The notes beneath the pieces are model-generated. The model worked only from the letters and a program-made list of their open reading frames with translations, was not told the origin of the DNA and did not search any database. A DNA stretch of 64,000 bases from Sphingomonas sp. (GTDB taxonomy: Bacteria; Pseudomonadota; Alphaproteobacteria; Sphingomonadales; Sphingomonadaceae): assembly GCF_003248515.1 (NCBI RefSeq), contig NZ_QFOB01000008.1:1-64000 (forward strand). Reading direction: 5' to 3'. Numbering within the stretch: the stretch's first letter is position 1; each line of letters begins with the position of its first letter. Position numbers and translations under genes: made by a program. Shown here piece after piece: positions 50,557 to 60,366 of the stretch.

Positions 50557-52467
50557 ATGGCCAAAGTCATCGGCATCGATCTCGGTACGACCAACAGCTG
50601 CGTCGCGGTGATGGAGGGCGGAAGCCCCAAGGTTATCGAGAATGCGGAAGGCGCGCGCACCACGCCCTCGATCGTCGCCTTCGCCAAGGATGGCGAGCGC
50701 CTGATCGGCCAGCCGGCCAAGCGCCAGGCGGTGACGAATCCGGACAACACCATCTTCGCGGTGAAGCGCCTGATCGGCCGCCGCTTCGACGATCCGGTGA
50801 CCAAGAAGGATACCGAGCTGGTCCCCTATCACATCGTGAAGGGTGCGAATGGCGATGCGTGGGTGCAGGCCGGCGGCGAGGATTATTCGCCCAGCCAGAT
50901 TTCCGCCTTCACGCTCCAGAAGATGAAGGAAACCGCCGAGTCCTACCTCGGTGAAACCGTCACGCAGGCCGTCATCACGGTTCCGGCTTACTTCAACGAC
51001 GCGCAGCGCCAGGCGACCAAGGATGCCGGCCGCATCGCGGGCCTGGAAGTGCTGCGCATCATCAACGAGCCGACGGCCGCGGCGCTGGCCTATGGTCTCG
51101 ACAAGGACACCAACAAGACGATCGCGGTCTATGACCTTGGCGGCGGCACGTTCGACGTGTCCGTGCTGGAAATCGGCGACGGTGTGTTCGAGGTGAAGTC
51201 CACGAACGGTGACACGTTCCTGGGCGGCGAGGATTTCGACGCCAAGGTCGTCGAATATCTGGCGCAGGGCTTCAAGGCCTCCGAGGGCATCGATCTGACC
51301 AAGGATCGTCTGGCTCTCCAGCGCCTGAAGGAAGCCGCCGAAAAGGCGAAGATCGAACTGTCGTCGACCGCGACGACCGAGGTCAACCTGCCCTTCATCA
51401 CCGCCGACGCCACTGGCCCGAAGCATCTGGTGAAGCAGATCACGCGCGCCGATCTGGAGCGTCTGGTCGAGCCGCTCATCACGCGCACGATCGAGCCGAT
51501 GAAGAAGGCTCTGAAGGATGCCGGCCTTTCGGCGAGCGACATCGACGAGGTTGTTCTCGTCGGCGGCATGACGCGCATGCCCAAGGTGCGCGATGCCGTG
51601 AAGAATTTCTTCGGCAAGGAGCCGCACACCGGCGTGAACCCCGATGAGGTGGTCGCGATCGGCGCCGCGGTGCAGGCGGGCGTACTGCAGGGCGACGTGA
51701 AGGACGTGCTGCTGCTCGACGTGACCCCGCTGTCGCTGGGCATCGAGACGCTGGGCGGCATCATGACCAAGATGATCGACCGCAACACGACGATCCCGAC
51801 CAAGAAGTCGCAGACCTATTCCACGGCGGATGACAACCAGAACGCCGTGACGATCCGCGTCTTCCAGGGCGAGCGCGAAATGGCGCAGGACAACAAGATG
51901 CTGGGCCAGTTCGATCTGGTCGGCATTCCGCCCGCGCCGCGCGGCGTGCCGCAGATCGAGGTGACGTTCGATATCGACGCGAACGGCATCGTGAACGTGT
52001 CCGCCAAGGACAAGGGCACGGGCAAGGAACAGCAGATCAAGATCCAGGCCTCGGGCGGCCTTTCGGACTCCGACATCGATCAGATGGTGAAGGATGCCGA
52101 GCAGTTCGCCGAAGAGGACAAGAAGCGTCGTGCCTCGGCGGAAGCCAAGAACAACGCCGAAAGCCTGATCCACTCGACCGAGAGCCAGCTGCGCGAGCAT
52201 GGCGACGCGATCGAGGCGGGCCTGAAGTCCGAGATCGAGGGCGCGATCGTCGAGGCACGCGCCGCCGTCGAAGGTGGCGATGCCGAGAAGATGACCGAGA
52301 AGAGCAACGCGCTCGCCCAGGTCGCGATGAAGCTCGGTCAGGCCATTTACGAAAAGCAGCAGGCAGCGGGCGGCGCCGAGGGCGCGGCCGGTGCCGGTGC
52401 CTCGGGCGCGAGCCAGGGTGAAGACGTGGTCGATGCCGAATTCTCGGAAGTCGACGACACCAAGTAA
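50557..52467 (+). CDS. dnaK: Chaperone DnaK (Hsp70)
   Basis: A 636-residue Hsp70. The ATPase domain opens MAKVIGIDLGTTNSCVAVMEGG and carries the YFNDAQRQATKDAG and VYDLGGGTFDVSVLEIGDGVFEVKST motifs. The linker DVLLLDVTPLSLGIETLGG leads to the substrate domain, and a helical lid precedes the acidic C-terminal tail. It is followed by dnaJ. Together with grpE upstream it forms the full DnaK machine. AAGAGG precedes the ATG. Confidence 0.98.
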   Translation: MAKVIGIDLGTTNSCVAVMEGGSPKVIENAEGARTTPSIVAFAKDGERLIGQPAKRQAVTNPDNTIFAVKRLIGRRFDDPVTKKDTELVPYHIVKGANGDAWVQAGGEDYSPSQISAFTLQKMKETAESYLGETVTQAVITVPAYFNDAQRQATKDAGRIAGLEVLRIINEPTAAALAYGLDKDTNKTIAVYDLGGGTFDVSVLEIGDGVFEVKSTNGDTFLGGEDFDAKVVEYLAQGFKASEGIDLTKDRLALQRLKEAAEKAKIELSSTATTEVNLPFITADATGPKHLVKQITRADLERLVEPLITRTIEPMKKALKDAGLSASDIDEVVLVGGMTRMPKVRDAVKNFFGKEPHTGVNPDEVVAIGAAVQAGVLQGDVKDVLLLDVTPLSLGIETLGGIMTKMIDRNTTIPTKKSQTYSTADDNQNAVTIRVFQGEREMAQDNKMLGQFDLVGIPPAPRGVPQIEVTFDIDANGIVNVSAKDKGTGKEQQIKIQASGGLSDSDIDQMVKDAEQFAEEDKKRRASAEAKNNAESLIHSTESQLREHGDAIEAGLKSEIEGAIVEARAAVEGGDAEKMTEKSNALAQVAMKLGQAIYEKQQAAGGAEGAAGAGASGASQGEDVVDAEFSEVDDTK

Positions 52468-52571
52468 GGGCTGAGGGACGCGTCTGGCGCAGGTTGGATG
52501 TGTCCTTCAACTTCCTCAACTTCGATGGGCGGACGGGGGCTCATCGGCAGGGCGATTGGCCGGGGCGCTGA

Positions 52572-53699
52572 ATGGCAGACGTCGATTATTACGAATTGCT
52601 CGAGGTCGAGCGGACCGCCGACGACAAGACGATCAAGACGTCTTACCGGCGCCTTGCCATGCAATGCCATCCGGATCGCAATCCGGGCTGTTCCGACAGT
52701 GAAGCCAAGTTCAAGGCGATCAGCGTCGCCTATGATGTGCTGAAGGATCCGCAGAAGCGCGCGGCCTATGATCGCTACGGCCATGCCGCCTTCCAGAATG
52801 GTGGCGGCGGCGGCCACGGGGCGCAAGGCTTCGAGGGCTTCTCCGACATTTTCGAGAATATCTTCGGCGAATTCATGGGCGGCGGCGGCCGGGGCGGTCG
52901 TGGCGGCAATTCTGCCCTGCGCGGCGCCGATCTGCGCTACGATCTGGAAATCAGCCTCGAAGACGCATTTCACGGCCGCACCGAGCAGATCCGCGTCGAT
53001 GTCGCCGCGGCATGCGATACGTGCCACGGATCCGGCGCCGCCGAAGGATCGGCGCCGCGCACCTGCGGCACCTGCGCGGGCCACGGCAAGGTGCGCGCGC
53101 AACAGGGCTTCTTCGTGGTGGAGCGCACCTGCCCCACCTGCCACGGGCGCGGCCAGACCATCTCCAGCCCCTGCGGCGATTGCCATGGCGAAGGCCGGGT
53201 GGAGAAGACCAAGACACTGGAGCTGAAGATTCCGCGCGGCGTGGACGAAGGCACGCGCATCCGCATGACCGGCGAGGGCGAGGCGGGCGCGCGCGGCGGG
53301 CCGGCCGGCGATCTCTACGTATTCATCCACGTCTCCCGCCACGATCTGTTCCAGCGCGATGGCACGACGCTTTTCGCGCATGCGCCGATCAGCATCACGA
53401 CCGCCGCGCTGGGCGGCACGATCACGGTGCCGGGGCTGGATGGCACGGCGCATGAAATCCGCATTCCGGCGGGCATCCAGTCCGGCAAGCAGCTGCGCCA
53501 GCGCGCGGCGGGCATGCCCGTGCTGAACGGGCGCGGGCAGGGCGATCTGGTGATCCAGATCGATGTGGAGACGCCTACCAAGCTGACGGCGCGCCAGAAG
53601 GAATTGCTCGAGGAATTCCGCTCGACCGAAACGGGCGAGGAATGCCCGCAGGCGACCGGCTTCTTCACCTTCCTGAAGGACAAGCTGGCGGGCAATTGA
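52572..53699 (+). CDS. dnaJ: Co-chaperone DnaJ (Hsp40)
   Basis: A 375-residue type I DnaJ: J domain with HPD (CHPDRN), Gly/Phe-rich linker (GGGGGHGAQGFEGFSD), zinc domain with four CxxCxGxG repeats (CDTCHGSG, CGTCAGHG, CPTCHGRG, CGDCHGEG) and the C-terminal substrate domain. It lies 104 bp after dnaK on the same strand. Confidence 0.97.
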   Translation: MADVDYYELLEVERTADDKTIKTSYRRLAMQCHPDRNPGCSDSEAKFKAISVAYDVLKDPQKRAAYDRYGHAAFQNGGGGGHGAQGFEGFSDIFENIFGEFMGGGGRGGRGGNSALRGADLRYDLEISLEDAFHGRTEQIRVDVAAACDTCHGSGAAEGSAPRTCGTCAGHGKVRAQQGFFVVERTCPTCHGRGQTISSPCGDCHGEGRVEKTKTLELKIPRGVDEGTRIRMTGEGEAGARGGPAGDLYVFIHVSRHDLFQRDGTTLFAHAPISITTAALGGTITVPGLDGTAHEIRIPAGIQSGKQLRQRAAGMPVLNGRGQGDLVIQIDVETPTKLTARQKELLEEFRSTETGEECPQATGFFTFLKDKLAGN

Positions 53700-53829
53700 G
53701 CGTCGGGCCGGGTGTGGCGGGCGCTCCATCACATCCGGCCTGTTCCGGCATCCGCACGTCCGCTCGCTCCACGGCCCCTGCTCCTGCCCGCTCGACCCCG
53801 GAACGGGTCTGGCGTGGCGGGTTGGCGAC

Positions 53830-54513
53830 TTAGCCCACCGGCCCGATCGCCTCGGCGATGGCGTTGAACCAGCCCCAATGGGGTGCCGCGAACATCGTCA
53901 TCTCCGAAAGCGCCAGCCCCGCCAGCGTGATCGCATAAGGCGCGGGATGCCCGCCTTTCCGCATATCGCGCGCGATCAGGCCGATCAGGATCGCCTCCAC
54001 GATCCAGTAGCTGGGGTGGAGCGCGCCCGAGAGGCCGCCGATCGCGGGCAGATTGATCCCCAGCAGGCGCCCGAGCGCGGGGATGATCGCGACGAACACG
54101 GTGCAGCCCATATAGCGCGCATGGAGCGGCCAGCGCCTGCGCCTGGCGATGGCGGCGCCCCAGAGGCCGGTGAACAGCACCAGCGACCACAGATCGATCC
54201 ACGTCAGCGTCAGCCGCAGATCGCGCGGGAAATAGGTGGAGTGGCGCAGGCCATCCCGCACGACGAGGAAGGCCGTCACCACGAACGCCGGCACCACCAC
54301 GACCGAGGCCCAGCCGATCCGCCGGTGCCATGCGAGCTTCCGGCGCCCGGCGAGGAAGCTCTGCGCGACCAGCATCGCCATCCAGAGCGCGGCGAGGCTG
54401 CCATGGACGATGCGCAATGGCCCGAGCGGCACGGACGAACCCGCCGTCGTCGGCCAGAAGCCCGCCACCATCACGACGAACGCGAACAGAAACGCCCAAT
54501 AGAGTTGACGCAT
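53830..54513 (-). CDS. Polytopic membrane protein, unknown function
   Basis: A 227-residue protein with about six hydrophobic helices, starting MRQLYWAFLFAFVVMVAGFW. Conserved-looking polar points include HGSLAALWMAMLVAQSFLAGRRKLAWHRRIGWAS (a His pair that could bind haem) and RWPLHARYMGCT. It recalls DUF2306-like or cytochrome b561-like proteins, but the family is not certain. ATG 54513 has a G-rich Shine-Dalgarno; longer frames were rejected. It is divergent from the peptidase gene. Confidence 0.75.
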   Translation of the reverse strand: MRQLYWAFLFAFVVMVAGFWPTTAGSSVPLGPLRIVHGSLAALWMAMLVAQSFLAGRRKLAWHRRIGWASVVVVPAFVVTAFLVVRDGLRHSTYFPRDLRLTLTWIDLWSLVLFTGLWGAAIARRRRWPLHARYMGCTVFVAIIPALGRLLGINLPAIGGLSGALHPSYWIVEAILIGLIARDMRKGGHPAPYAITLAGLALSEMTMFAAPHWGWFNAIAEAIGPVG

Positions 54514-54652
54514 GATGCCCCCCGGCCATCCGGCGGCGGCGATCATCGCCGGACGGTGCAAGGCTGGCAAGCAGGGCCGGCGAGCGCTGGTGGAGAGCGG
54601 GGGAGAGCGCATGGGCTGGCGCGGCCTCTTTCAGTCGTTACAAGACATTGCC

Positions 54653-56917
54653 ATGAAGATTCTTCTGGCAGCCGCCATCACCACCGTGAGCCTCGTGACA
54701 GCCACCACCTCCCCCGCCGCCACTCCGCCCGCCGCATCCGCGTCGCCCGCCGCCGATCTCACGCTGGAGCGCCTGTTCCAGAGCCCCGGTCTGGCCGGGC
54801 CGGCGCCGCGCCTGCTGAAGCTCTCGCCCGACGGCAGGCTCGCCACATTGCTCAAGAATCGCGCCGCCGATCGCGACCGCTACGATCTGTGGGCGATCGA
54901 TACGACCACGGGCGCCGAGCGCATGCTGGTGGACAGCGAAAAGGTGGGCTCGGGCGCCGCGCTTTCCGAAGAGGAGAAGATGCGGCGCGAGCGGCTGCGC
55001 ATCGGCGGCCTCAAGGGCATCACTGCCTATGACTGGGCGCCGGACGGCAAGAGCCTGCTCGTCCCGCTGGACGGCGATCTCTACCTCGCCACGCTGGATG
55101 GAGCGGCGCGCCGGCTGACCAACAGCCCGCAGACCGAGATCGAGCCCAAGGTTTCGGAAAGCGGCCGCTACGTTTCGTTCGTGCGCGACCAGAATCTGTA
55201 CGTGATCGATCTTTCGACGGGGAAGGAGCATGCGCTCACCACGGACGGCAAGGACGCGCTTTCCTGGGGCACGGCCGAATTCGTCGCGCAGGAGGAGCTG
55301 AACCGCTTCTCCGGCCACTGGTGGGCGCCCGGCGACCGCCGCATCGCAGTGCAGCGGACCGACGAGAGCGGTGTGAAGCTGGTCAGCCGCGCGGCGATCG
55401 GCGCGAACGAGACCAAGGTGATCGATCAGCGCTATCCCGCCGCCGGCACGCCGAATGCGAAGGTCGAACTGTGGCTGATGGACGCGGACGGATCGCATCG
55501 CGTGAAGGCCGATTTGGGCGCCGATCCCGATTTCTACGTGGCCCGGGTCAACTGGTCGCGCGATGGCGGGGCGCTCTACGTGCAGCGGCTCAGCCGCGAC
55601 CAGAAGACGCTCGACATGCTGAAGGTGGATCCGGCCACCGGCAAATCGGCCGTCCTTTTCACCGAAACCTCGAAAACCTGGATCAACCTTTCGGACGATT
55701 TCCGCGCGCTGGCGGATGGCAGCCTCATCTGGAGTTCGGAGCGCAGCGGCACCAAGCATCTCTATCGCTGGGTGGCGGGCAAGTGGATCCAGCTCACGCA
55801 GGGAGCGTGGACGCTGGAGACGGACGGGCAATCCTTCAACGCCGGGCTCGTCGGCGTCGATCAGGCGAGCCATCGCCTGTTCTTCACCGCGAACAAGGAT
55901 GATGTGCTGGAAAGCCAGGTCTATGCGATCGATTATCTGAAGCCCGGCGCGCCGCAGCGCCTGACCGAGCGCGGATACTGGAACGATGCGCAGATGGACC
56001 GCACGGGCAAGCGGCTCATCATCCGCCGATCCAGCCCCAGCCAGCCGCCGCAATATTATCTGGCCGATGCGGACGGAAAGAGATTGACCTGGATCAGTCA
56101 GAATGCGGTGATCGAGGGGCATCCCTACTTTCCCTATCTCGCCAGCCACCACGATCCCGTCTTCGGCACGATGAAGGCGGCGGACGGCAGCATCCTCCAC
56201 TGGAAGATGATCGCGCCGAAGATGGAGTCGGGGAAGAAATATCCGGTCTTCATGGAGCATTATGGCGGCCCGCACGTGCAGACGGTGCAGCGCGCGTGGG
56301 CCAATCCGCTGGGCCAGTATCTGGCCGACAGCGGCTGGATCTATTTCGAGATCGACAATCGCGGATCGGCCAATCGCGGCCGCGCCTTCGAGGATCAGAT
56401 CTATCACGCGATGGGCACCGTGGAGGTGCAGGATCAGGTGGATGCAGCCAAGTGGCTGAAGACGCTGGATTATGTTGATCCGACCAAGGTCGTCACCTAT
56501 GGCTGGTCCTATGGCGGCTACATGACTCTGAAGATGCTGGAGGCGGCGCCGGGCGTGTTCGCGGCGGGCATATCGGGCGCTCCGGTCACGCAGTGGGAGC
56601 TTTACGACACGGCCTATACCGAACGTTATCTCGGCGATCCGACCCAATTGCCCAAAGTCTATGCGGCGGCCGGCGCGCTGGATGATGCGACGAAGATCAA
56701 GGATCCGCTGCTCGTGATACACGGCATGGCGGATGACAATGTCGTCTTCCAGAATTCGACGATGCTGTTCGCGCGGATGCAGGAAGCGAAGGTGCCGTTC
56801 GAAATGATGGTCTATCCCGGCAAGACGCACGGCGTTTCCGGCGAAGGTGCGCAGACGCATGTCTGGCAGACGATATTGCGGTTTCTCCAGCAAAATGTGG
56901 GGTCGGACAAGCATTGA
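54653..56917 (+). CDS. Dipeptidyl peptidase IV-type S9 serine peptidase
   Basis: A 754-residue exported peptidase: signal peptide (MKILLAAAITTVSLVTATTS), an eight-bladed beta-propeller (about 40-500, with repeated DWAPDGKSL- and W-type blades) and a C-terminal alpha/beta-hydrolase domain. The catalytic triad is Ser619 in GWSYGGYM, Asp in HGMADDNVVF and His in GKTHGVSG. The propeller has QEELNRFSGHWW, matching the Glu-Glu N-terminus-binding motif of DPP IV. It should cleave X-Pro dipeptides from periplasmic peptides. Confidence 0.92.
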   Translation: MKILLAAAITTVSLVTATTSPAATPPAASASPAADLTLERLFQSPGLAGPAPRLLKLSPDGRLATLLKNRAADRDRYDLWAIDTTTGAERMLVDSEKVGSGAALSEEEKMRRERLRIGGLKGITAYDWAPDGKSLLVPLDGDLYLATLDGAARRLTNSPQTEIEPKVSESGRYVSFVRDQNLYVIDLSTGKEHALTTDGKDALSWGTAEFVAQEELNRFSGHWWAPGDRRIAVQRTDESGVKLVSRAAIGANETKVIDQRYPAAGTPNAKVELWLMDADGSHRVKADLGADPDFYVARVNWSRDGGALYVQRLSRDQKTLDMLKVDPATGKSAVLFTETSKTWINLSDDFRALADGSLIWSSERSGTKHLYRWVAGKWIQLTQGAWTLETDGQSFNAGLVGVDQASHRLFFTANKDDVLESQVYAIDYLKPGAPQRLTERGYWNDAQMDRTGKRLIIRRSSPSQPPQYYLADADGKRLTWISQNAVIEGHPYFPYLASHHDPVFGTMKAADGSILHWKMIAPKMESGKKYPVFMEHYGGPHVQTVQRAWANPLGQYLADSGWIYFEIDNRGSANRGRAFEDQIYHAMGTVEVQDQVDAAKWLKTLDYVDPTKVVTYGWSYGGYMTLKMLEAAPGVFAAGISGAPVTQWELYDTAYTERYLGDPTQLPKVYAAAGALDDATKIKDPLLVIHGMADDNVVFQNSTMLFARMQEAKVPFEMMVYPGKTHGVSGEGAQTHVWQTILRFLQQNVGSDKH

Positions 56918-56996
56918 CGCCGCGTTAGGTCCGGTTGCGTACAAAAATTATCATGGATCAACCGGAACGAGGTCGCCTTTCGTGCGATTCCCGAAG

Positions 56997-57362
56997 ATGA
57001 ATAGCCCGAAGCCCGCCATTCTCGTCGTCGAGGATGAGCCGCTGATCCTTATGAGCACCATCGATGCCTTCGAGGAGGCGGGGTTCGAGGCGATCGATGC
57101 GCTGGATGGCGATCAGGCGCTCCAGCGGCTGGAGGAGCGGCCCGACATCCGCGCCATCTTCACCGATGTGAACATGCCCGGCCGCTATGACGGGGTGCAA
57201 CTGGCCCGGATCGCGCATGCGCGGCATCCCGGAATGGTGGTGGTCGTCACCTCCGGCAAAATGGTGGTCTCGCACGAATCCCTGCCCGAAGGCGGTATCT
57301 TCCTGCCCAAGCCCTATCGCAGCAGCCAGGTGACGGGCCTGCTGGCCGCGCTGCTGAACTAG
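56997..57362 (+). CDS. Single-domain response regulator
   Basis: A 121-residue stand-alone receiver: ILVVEDEPLI (acidic pair), phospho-acceptor Asp in FTDVNMPG, switch Thr/Ser in VVTSGK and Lys in LPKPY. There is no output domain, as in CheY-like and alphaproteobacterial general-stress receivers. No kinase is adjacent. ATG 56997 (MNSPKPAIL) is chosen. A possible promoter TTAGGT/18/TATCAT lies at 56925-56954. Confidence 0.88.
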   Translation: MNSPKPAILVVEDEPLILMSTIDAFEEAGFEAIDALDGDQALQRLEERPDIRAIFTDVNMPGRYDGVQLARIAHARHPGMVVVVTSGKMVVSHESLPEGGIFLPKPYRSSQVTGLLAALLN

Positions 57363-57454
57363 CGCGCAGGGTGGGCAGGCGCTTGATCGCCGGCGCCTCG
57401 CGCGGGCGGATCACACCCTAGGCGCAGGCGCGGCTCCTCGTTAGGAGCGTGCGC

Positions 57455-60130
57455 ATGACGATCGACAAGACCTTCGACCCCGCCACGATCGAGGCGCGCT
57501 GGTATCCGCATTGGGAGCAATCCGGCCTGTTCCGGCCCGAACGGGGCGAGGCCGAGCCCTTCACGATCGTGATTCCGCCGCCGAACGTGACGGGATCGCT
57601 GCATATCGGCCACGCGCTGGACAATACGCTGCAGGACATTCTCGTCCGCCATGCGCGCCTGCAGGGCAAGGATGCCCTGTGGGTGGTCGGCACCGATCAT
57701 GCCGGCATCGCCACGCAGATGGTGGTGGAGCGCAACCTCGCGAAGGACGGCATAAAGCGGCAGGAACTGGGCCGCGACAATTTCATCGAGAAGGTGTGGG
57801 AATGGAAGGCCGAGAGCGGCGGCCAGATCACCCGCCAGCTTCGACGCCTCGGCGCCTCCTGCGATTGGGCCAACGAGCGCTTCACGATGGACGAAGGCTT
57901 TTCGAAAGCCGTGGTGAAGGTGTTCGTCGAGCTGTATCGGCAGGGGCTGCTCTACCGCGACAAAAGGCTGGTGAACTGGGATCCCCATTTCCGCACCGCC
58001 ATCTCCGATCTCGAGGTGGAGACCAGGGAGGTGAACGGCAAGTTCTGGCACCTCGCTTATCCGCTCAGCGACGGATCGGGCACGATCACGGTGGCGACGA
58101 CGCGGCCGGAGACGCTGCTGGCCGACATGGCCGTGGCCGTGCATCCGGAGGACGAGCGTTACACCGCGCTGATCGGCCGGAAGGTGCGCCTGCCGATTAC
58201 GGGCCGGCTGATCCCGATCGTGGCGGACGAGCATGCAGATCCGGCGCTGGGATCGGGTGCGGTGAAGATCACGCCGGGGCATGACTTCAACGATTTCGAA
58301 GTGGGCGTGCGCGCGGGGATCAAGCCGGCCGAGATGCTCAACATGCTGGATGCCGAGGCGAAGATCGCGCAGACGGCGGACGGGCTGATCCCGATCGACC
58401 TGATCGGCATGGACCGTTTCGAGGCGCGCGACTGGATCGTGAAGCTGCTGGAGGAGGACGGCGTCCTCCTGAAGGTGGAGGATCGCGTGATCCAGACGCC
58501 CTATGGCGATCGATCGGGCGTGGTGATCGAGCCGTGGCTGACCGATCAATGGTATGTCGATGCCAAGACGCTCGCGGGGCCGGCGCTGGAGGCGGTGCGA
58601 TCGGGCGCGATCCGCGTGGTGCCGGAGACGTGGAAGAAGACCTGGTATCAGTGGCTGGAGAATATCCAGCCCTGGTGCGTCAGCCGCCAGCTCTGGTGGG
58701 GGCACCAGATCCCTGCGTGGTTCGATGAGGACGGCAATCCCTTCGTCGCGGAGAGCGAGGAGGAGGCGCAGGCGCTGGCCGGAAACAGGAAGCTGCGCCG
58801 CGACAATGACGTGCTCGACACGTGGTTCTCCTCCGCGCTCTGGCCGTTCGGCACGCTCGGCTGGCCGGACGACACGACCGCGCTCAGGCGCCATTATCCC
58901 AATGACGTGCTGATCTCCGGCTTCGACATCCTGTTTTTCTGGGATGCGCGCATGGCGATGCAAGGGCTGCACTTCATGAAGGAAGTGCCGTGGAAGACGC
59001 TCTATCTCCATGGCCTCGTCCGCGCGCCGGACGGATCGAAAATGTCCAAGTCCAAGGGCAACACCGTCGATCCGCTGGGCCTGATCGAAAAATATGGCGC
59101 CGACGCCCTGCGCTTCACGCTGGCGGCGATGGAAAGCCAGGGGCGTGACATCAAACTCGATGAGCGGCGCGTGGAGGGCTATCGCAATTTCGCGACGAAG
59201 CTGTGGAATGCGGCGCGCTTCGCCCAGTCCAACGGCATTGGCGGCTCCGCGACGATCGAGCCGCCGGCGGCGACGCTCGCCGTCAACAAATGGATCCTCG
59301 GCGAGGCGATCAAGACGATCCAGGCGCTGGATCTGGCGCTGGCGGACCTGCGCTATGACGAGGCGGCGAACACGATCTATCACTTCGTCTGGAGCCAGTT
59401 TTGCGACTGGTATCTGGAACTCATCAAGCCTGTCTTGACGCCTACCATCAACACGGCCGGCCCTGGAGACGCGCAGGCTGATGATTGGTACGGGATGCGG
59501 GAAACCAAGGCCGTCGCCGGCTGGGTGCTGGATCAGATATTGATCCTGCTCCACCCCTTCATGCCTTTCATCACCGAGGAATTGTGGCACGCGCTGGCGA
59601 GCCGCGATCATGACATCATCGTCGCCAAATGGCCGATGGCGGATGCGCGCTCGCTGGATCCGGAGGCGAGCGCCGAGGTGGAATGGCTGATCCGCGCGGT
59701 GCAGGGCATCCGCGCGACCCGTTCCGAACTGAACGTTCCGCCGGGCGCGCGCCTGCCGATGCACGCGCGCGGCGCGGGCGAGGCGACGCTGGCACGGCTC
59801 GCCGCCAATGCAGCGCCGCTGGCGCGCATGGCGCGCGTCGAGATGGCCGAGGGCGATGTCGTGGCGGGCGGTGCCGCCCAGATCGTGATCGACGAGGCGA
59901 CGTTCGTTCTCCCCCTCGAAGGCGTGATCGATCTCGCCGCCGAGAAGGCGCGCCTCGAAAAGGCGGCGCAGGCGGCCGAGAAGGAGGCCGCGTCGCTGGC
60001 CGGGCGGCTGGGCAATCCTTCCTTCGTGGAGAAGGCCAAGCCCGAGGCCGTCGCCAAGGCGCGCGAGGATCACGAGGCCAAGTCGGCCGAGGCCGATCGG
60101 CTGCGCGCGGCGCTGGCGCGGCTGGGGTAA
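57455..60130 (+). CDS. valS: Valyl-tRNA synthetase
   Basis: An 891-residue class I synthetase: HIGH motif in PPPNVTGSLHIGHALD, editing domain (VATTRPETLLADMAVAVHPED), KMSKS in GSKMSKSKGNTVDP, anticodon-binding region and a C-terminal coiled coil (LEKAAQAAEKEAASLAGRL). ATG 57455 has TTAGGAG at 7 bp; the GTG at 57449 is too close to it. Confidence 0.97.
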   Translation: MTIDKTFDPATIEARWYPHWEQSGLFRPERGEAEPFTIVIPPPNVTGSLHIGHALDNTLQDILVRHARLQGKDALWVVGTDHAGIATQMVVERNLAKDGIKRQELGRDNFIEKVWEWKAESGGQITRQLRRLGASCDWANERFTMDEGFSKAVVKVFVELYRQGLLYRDKRLVNWDPHFRTAISDLEVETREVNGKFWHLAYPLSDGSGTITVATTRPETLLADMAVAVHPEDERYTALIGRKVRLPITGRLIPIVADEHADPALGSGAVKITPGHDFNDFEVGVRAGIKPAEMLNMLDAEAKIAQTADGLIPIDLIGMDRFEARDWIVKLLEEDGVLLKVEDRVIQTPYGDRSGVVIEPWLTDQWYVDAKTLAGPALEAVRSGAIRVVPETWKKTWYQWLENIQPWCVSRQLWWGHQIPAWFDEDGNPFVAESEEEAQALAGNRKLRRDNDVLDTWFSSALWPFGTLGWPDDTTALRRHYPNDVLISGFDILFFWDARMAMQGLHFMKEVPWKTLYLHGLVRAPDGSKMSKSKGNTVDPLGLIEKYGADALRFTLAAMESQGRDIKLDERRVEGYRNFATKLWNAARFAQSNGIGGSATIEPPAATLAVNKWILGEAIKTIQALDLALADLRYDEAANTIYHFVWSQFCDWYLELIKPVLTPTINTAGPGDAQADDWYGMRETKAVAGWVLDQILILLHPFMPFITEELWHALASRDHDIIVAKWPMADARSLDPEASAEVEWLIRAVQGIRATRSELNVPPGARLPMHARGAGEATLARLAANAAPLARMARVEMAEGDVVAGGAAQIVIDEATFVLPLEGVIDLAAEKARLEKAAQAAEKEAASLAGRLGNPSFVEKAKPEAVAKAREDHEAKSAEADRLRAALARLG

Positions 60131-60366
60131 GACAGACTTTCTCCCGGCGCCTTTCCCCGCCCGTTCGTTTCTGGCGGAGGTTCGAGCGTATCGGGAACCG
60201 AAGTCGGGAAGCGAGCATGCCCTGTCCCGCGTCCCGGCTTCGCGCGAAGCCGTCGGTTTCCCGATCAGCGCGAGCCAGACCGGCGGGAAACGGTGTGCGT
60301 CCCGGGGACTTGGGATCGCAACGCACCTCGGCTAGCCTTTGGATTCAACCCGACCGGAGCCACCCG
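60131..60366. other. 236-bp intergenic region between valS and the CNB/TrxR-like gene
   Basis: No gene or convincing promoter was recognised. It contains inverted fragments (GGCTTCGCGCGAAGCC and TCGGGAA/TTCCCGA near 60189-60269) that suggest a degraded REP-type repeat. Confidence 0.4.

Noticed and set aside
57359..60073. A 904-codon open frame on the minus strand opposite valS
   Set aside because: Same reason: it mirrors valS codons and shows no protein domain.
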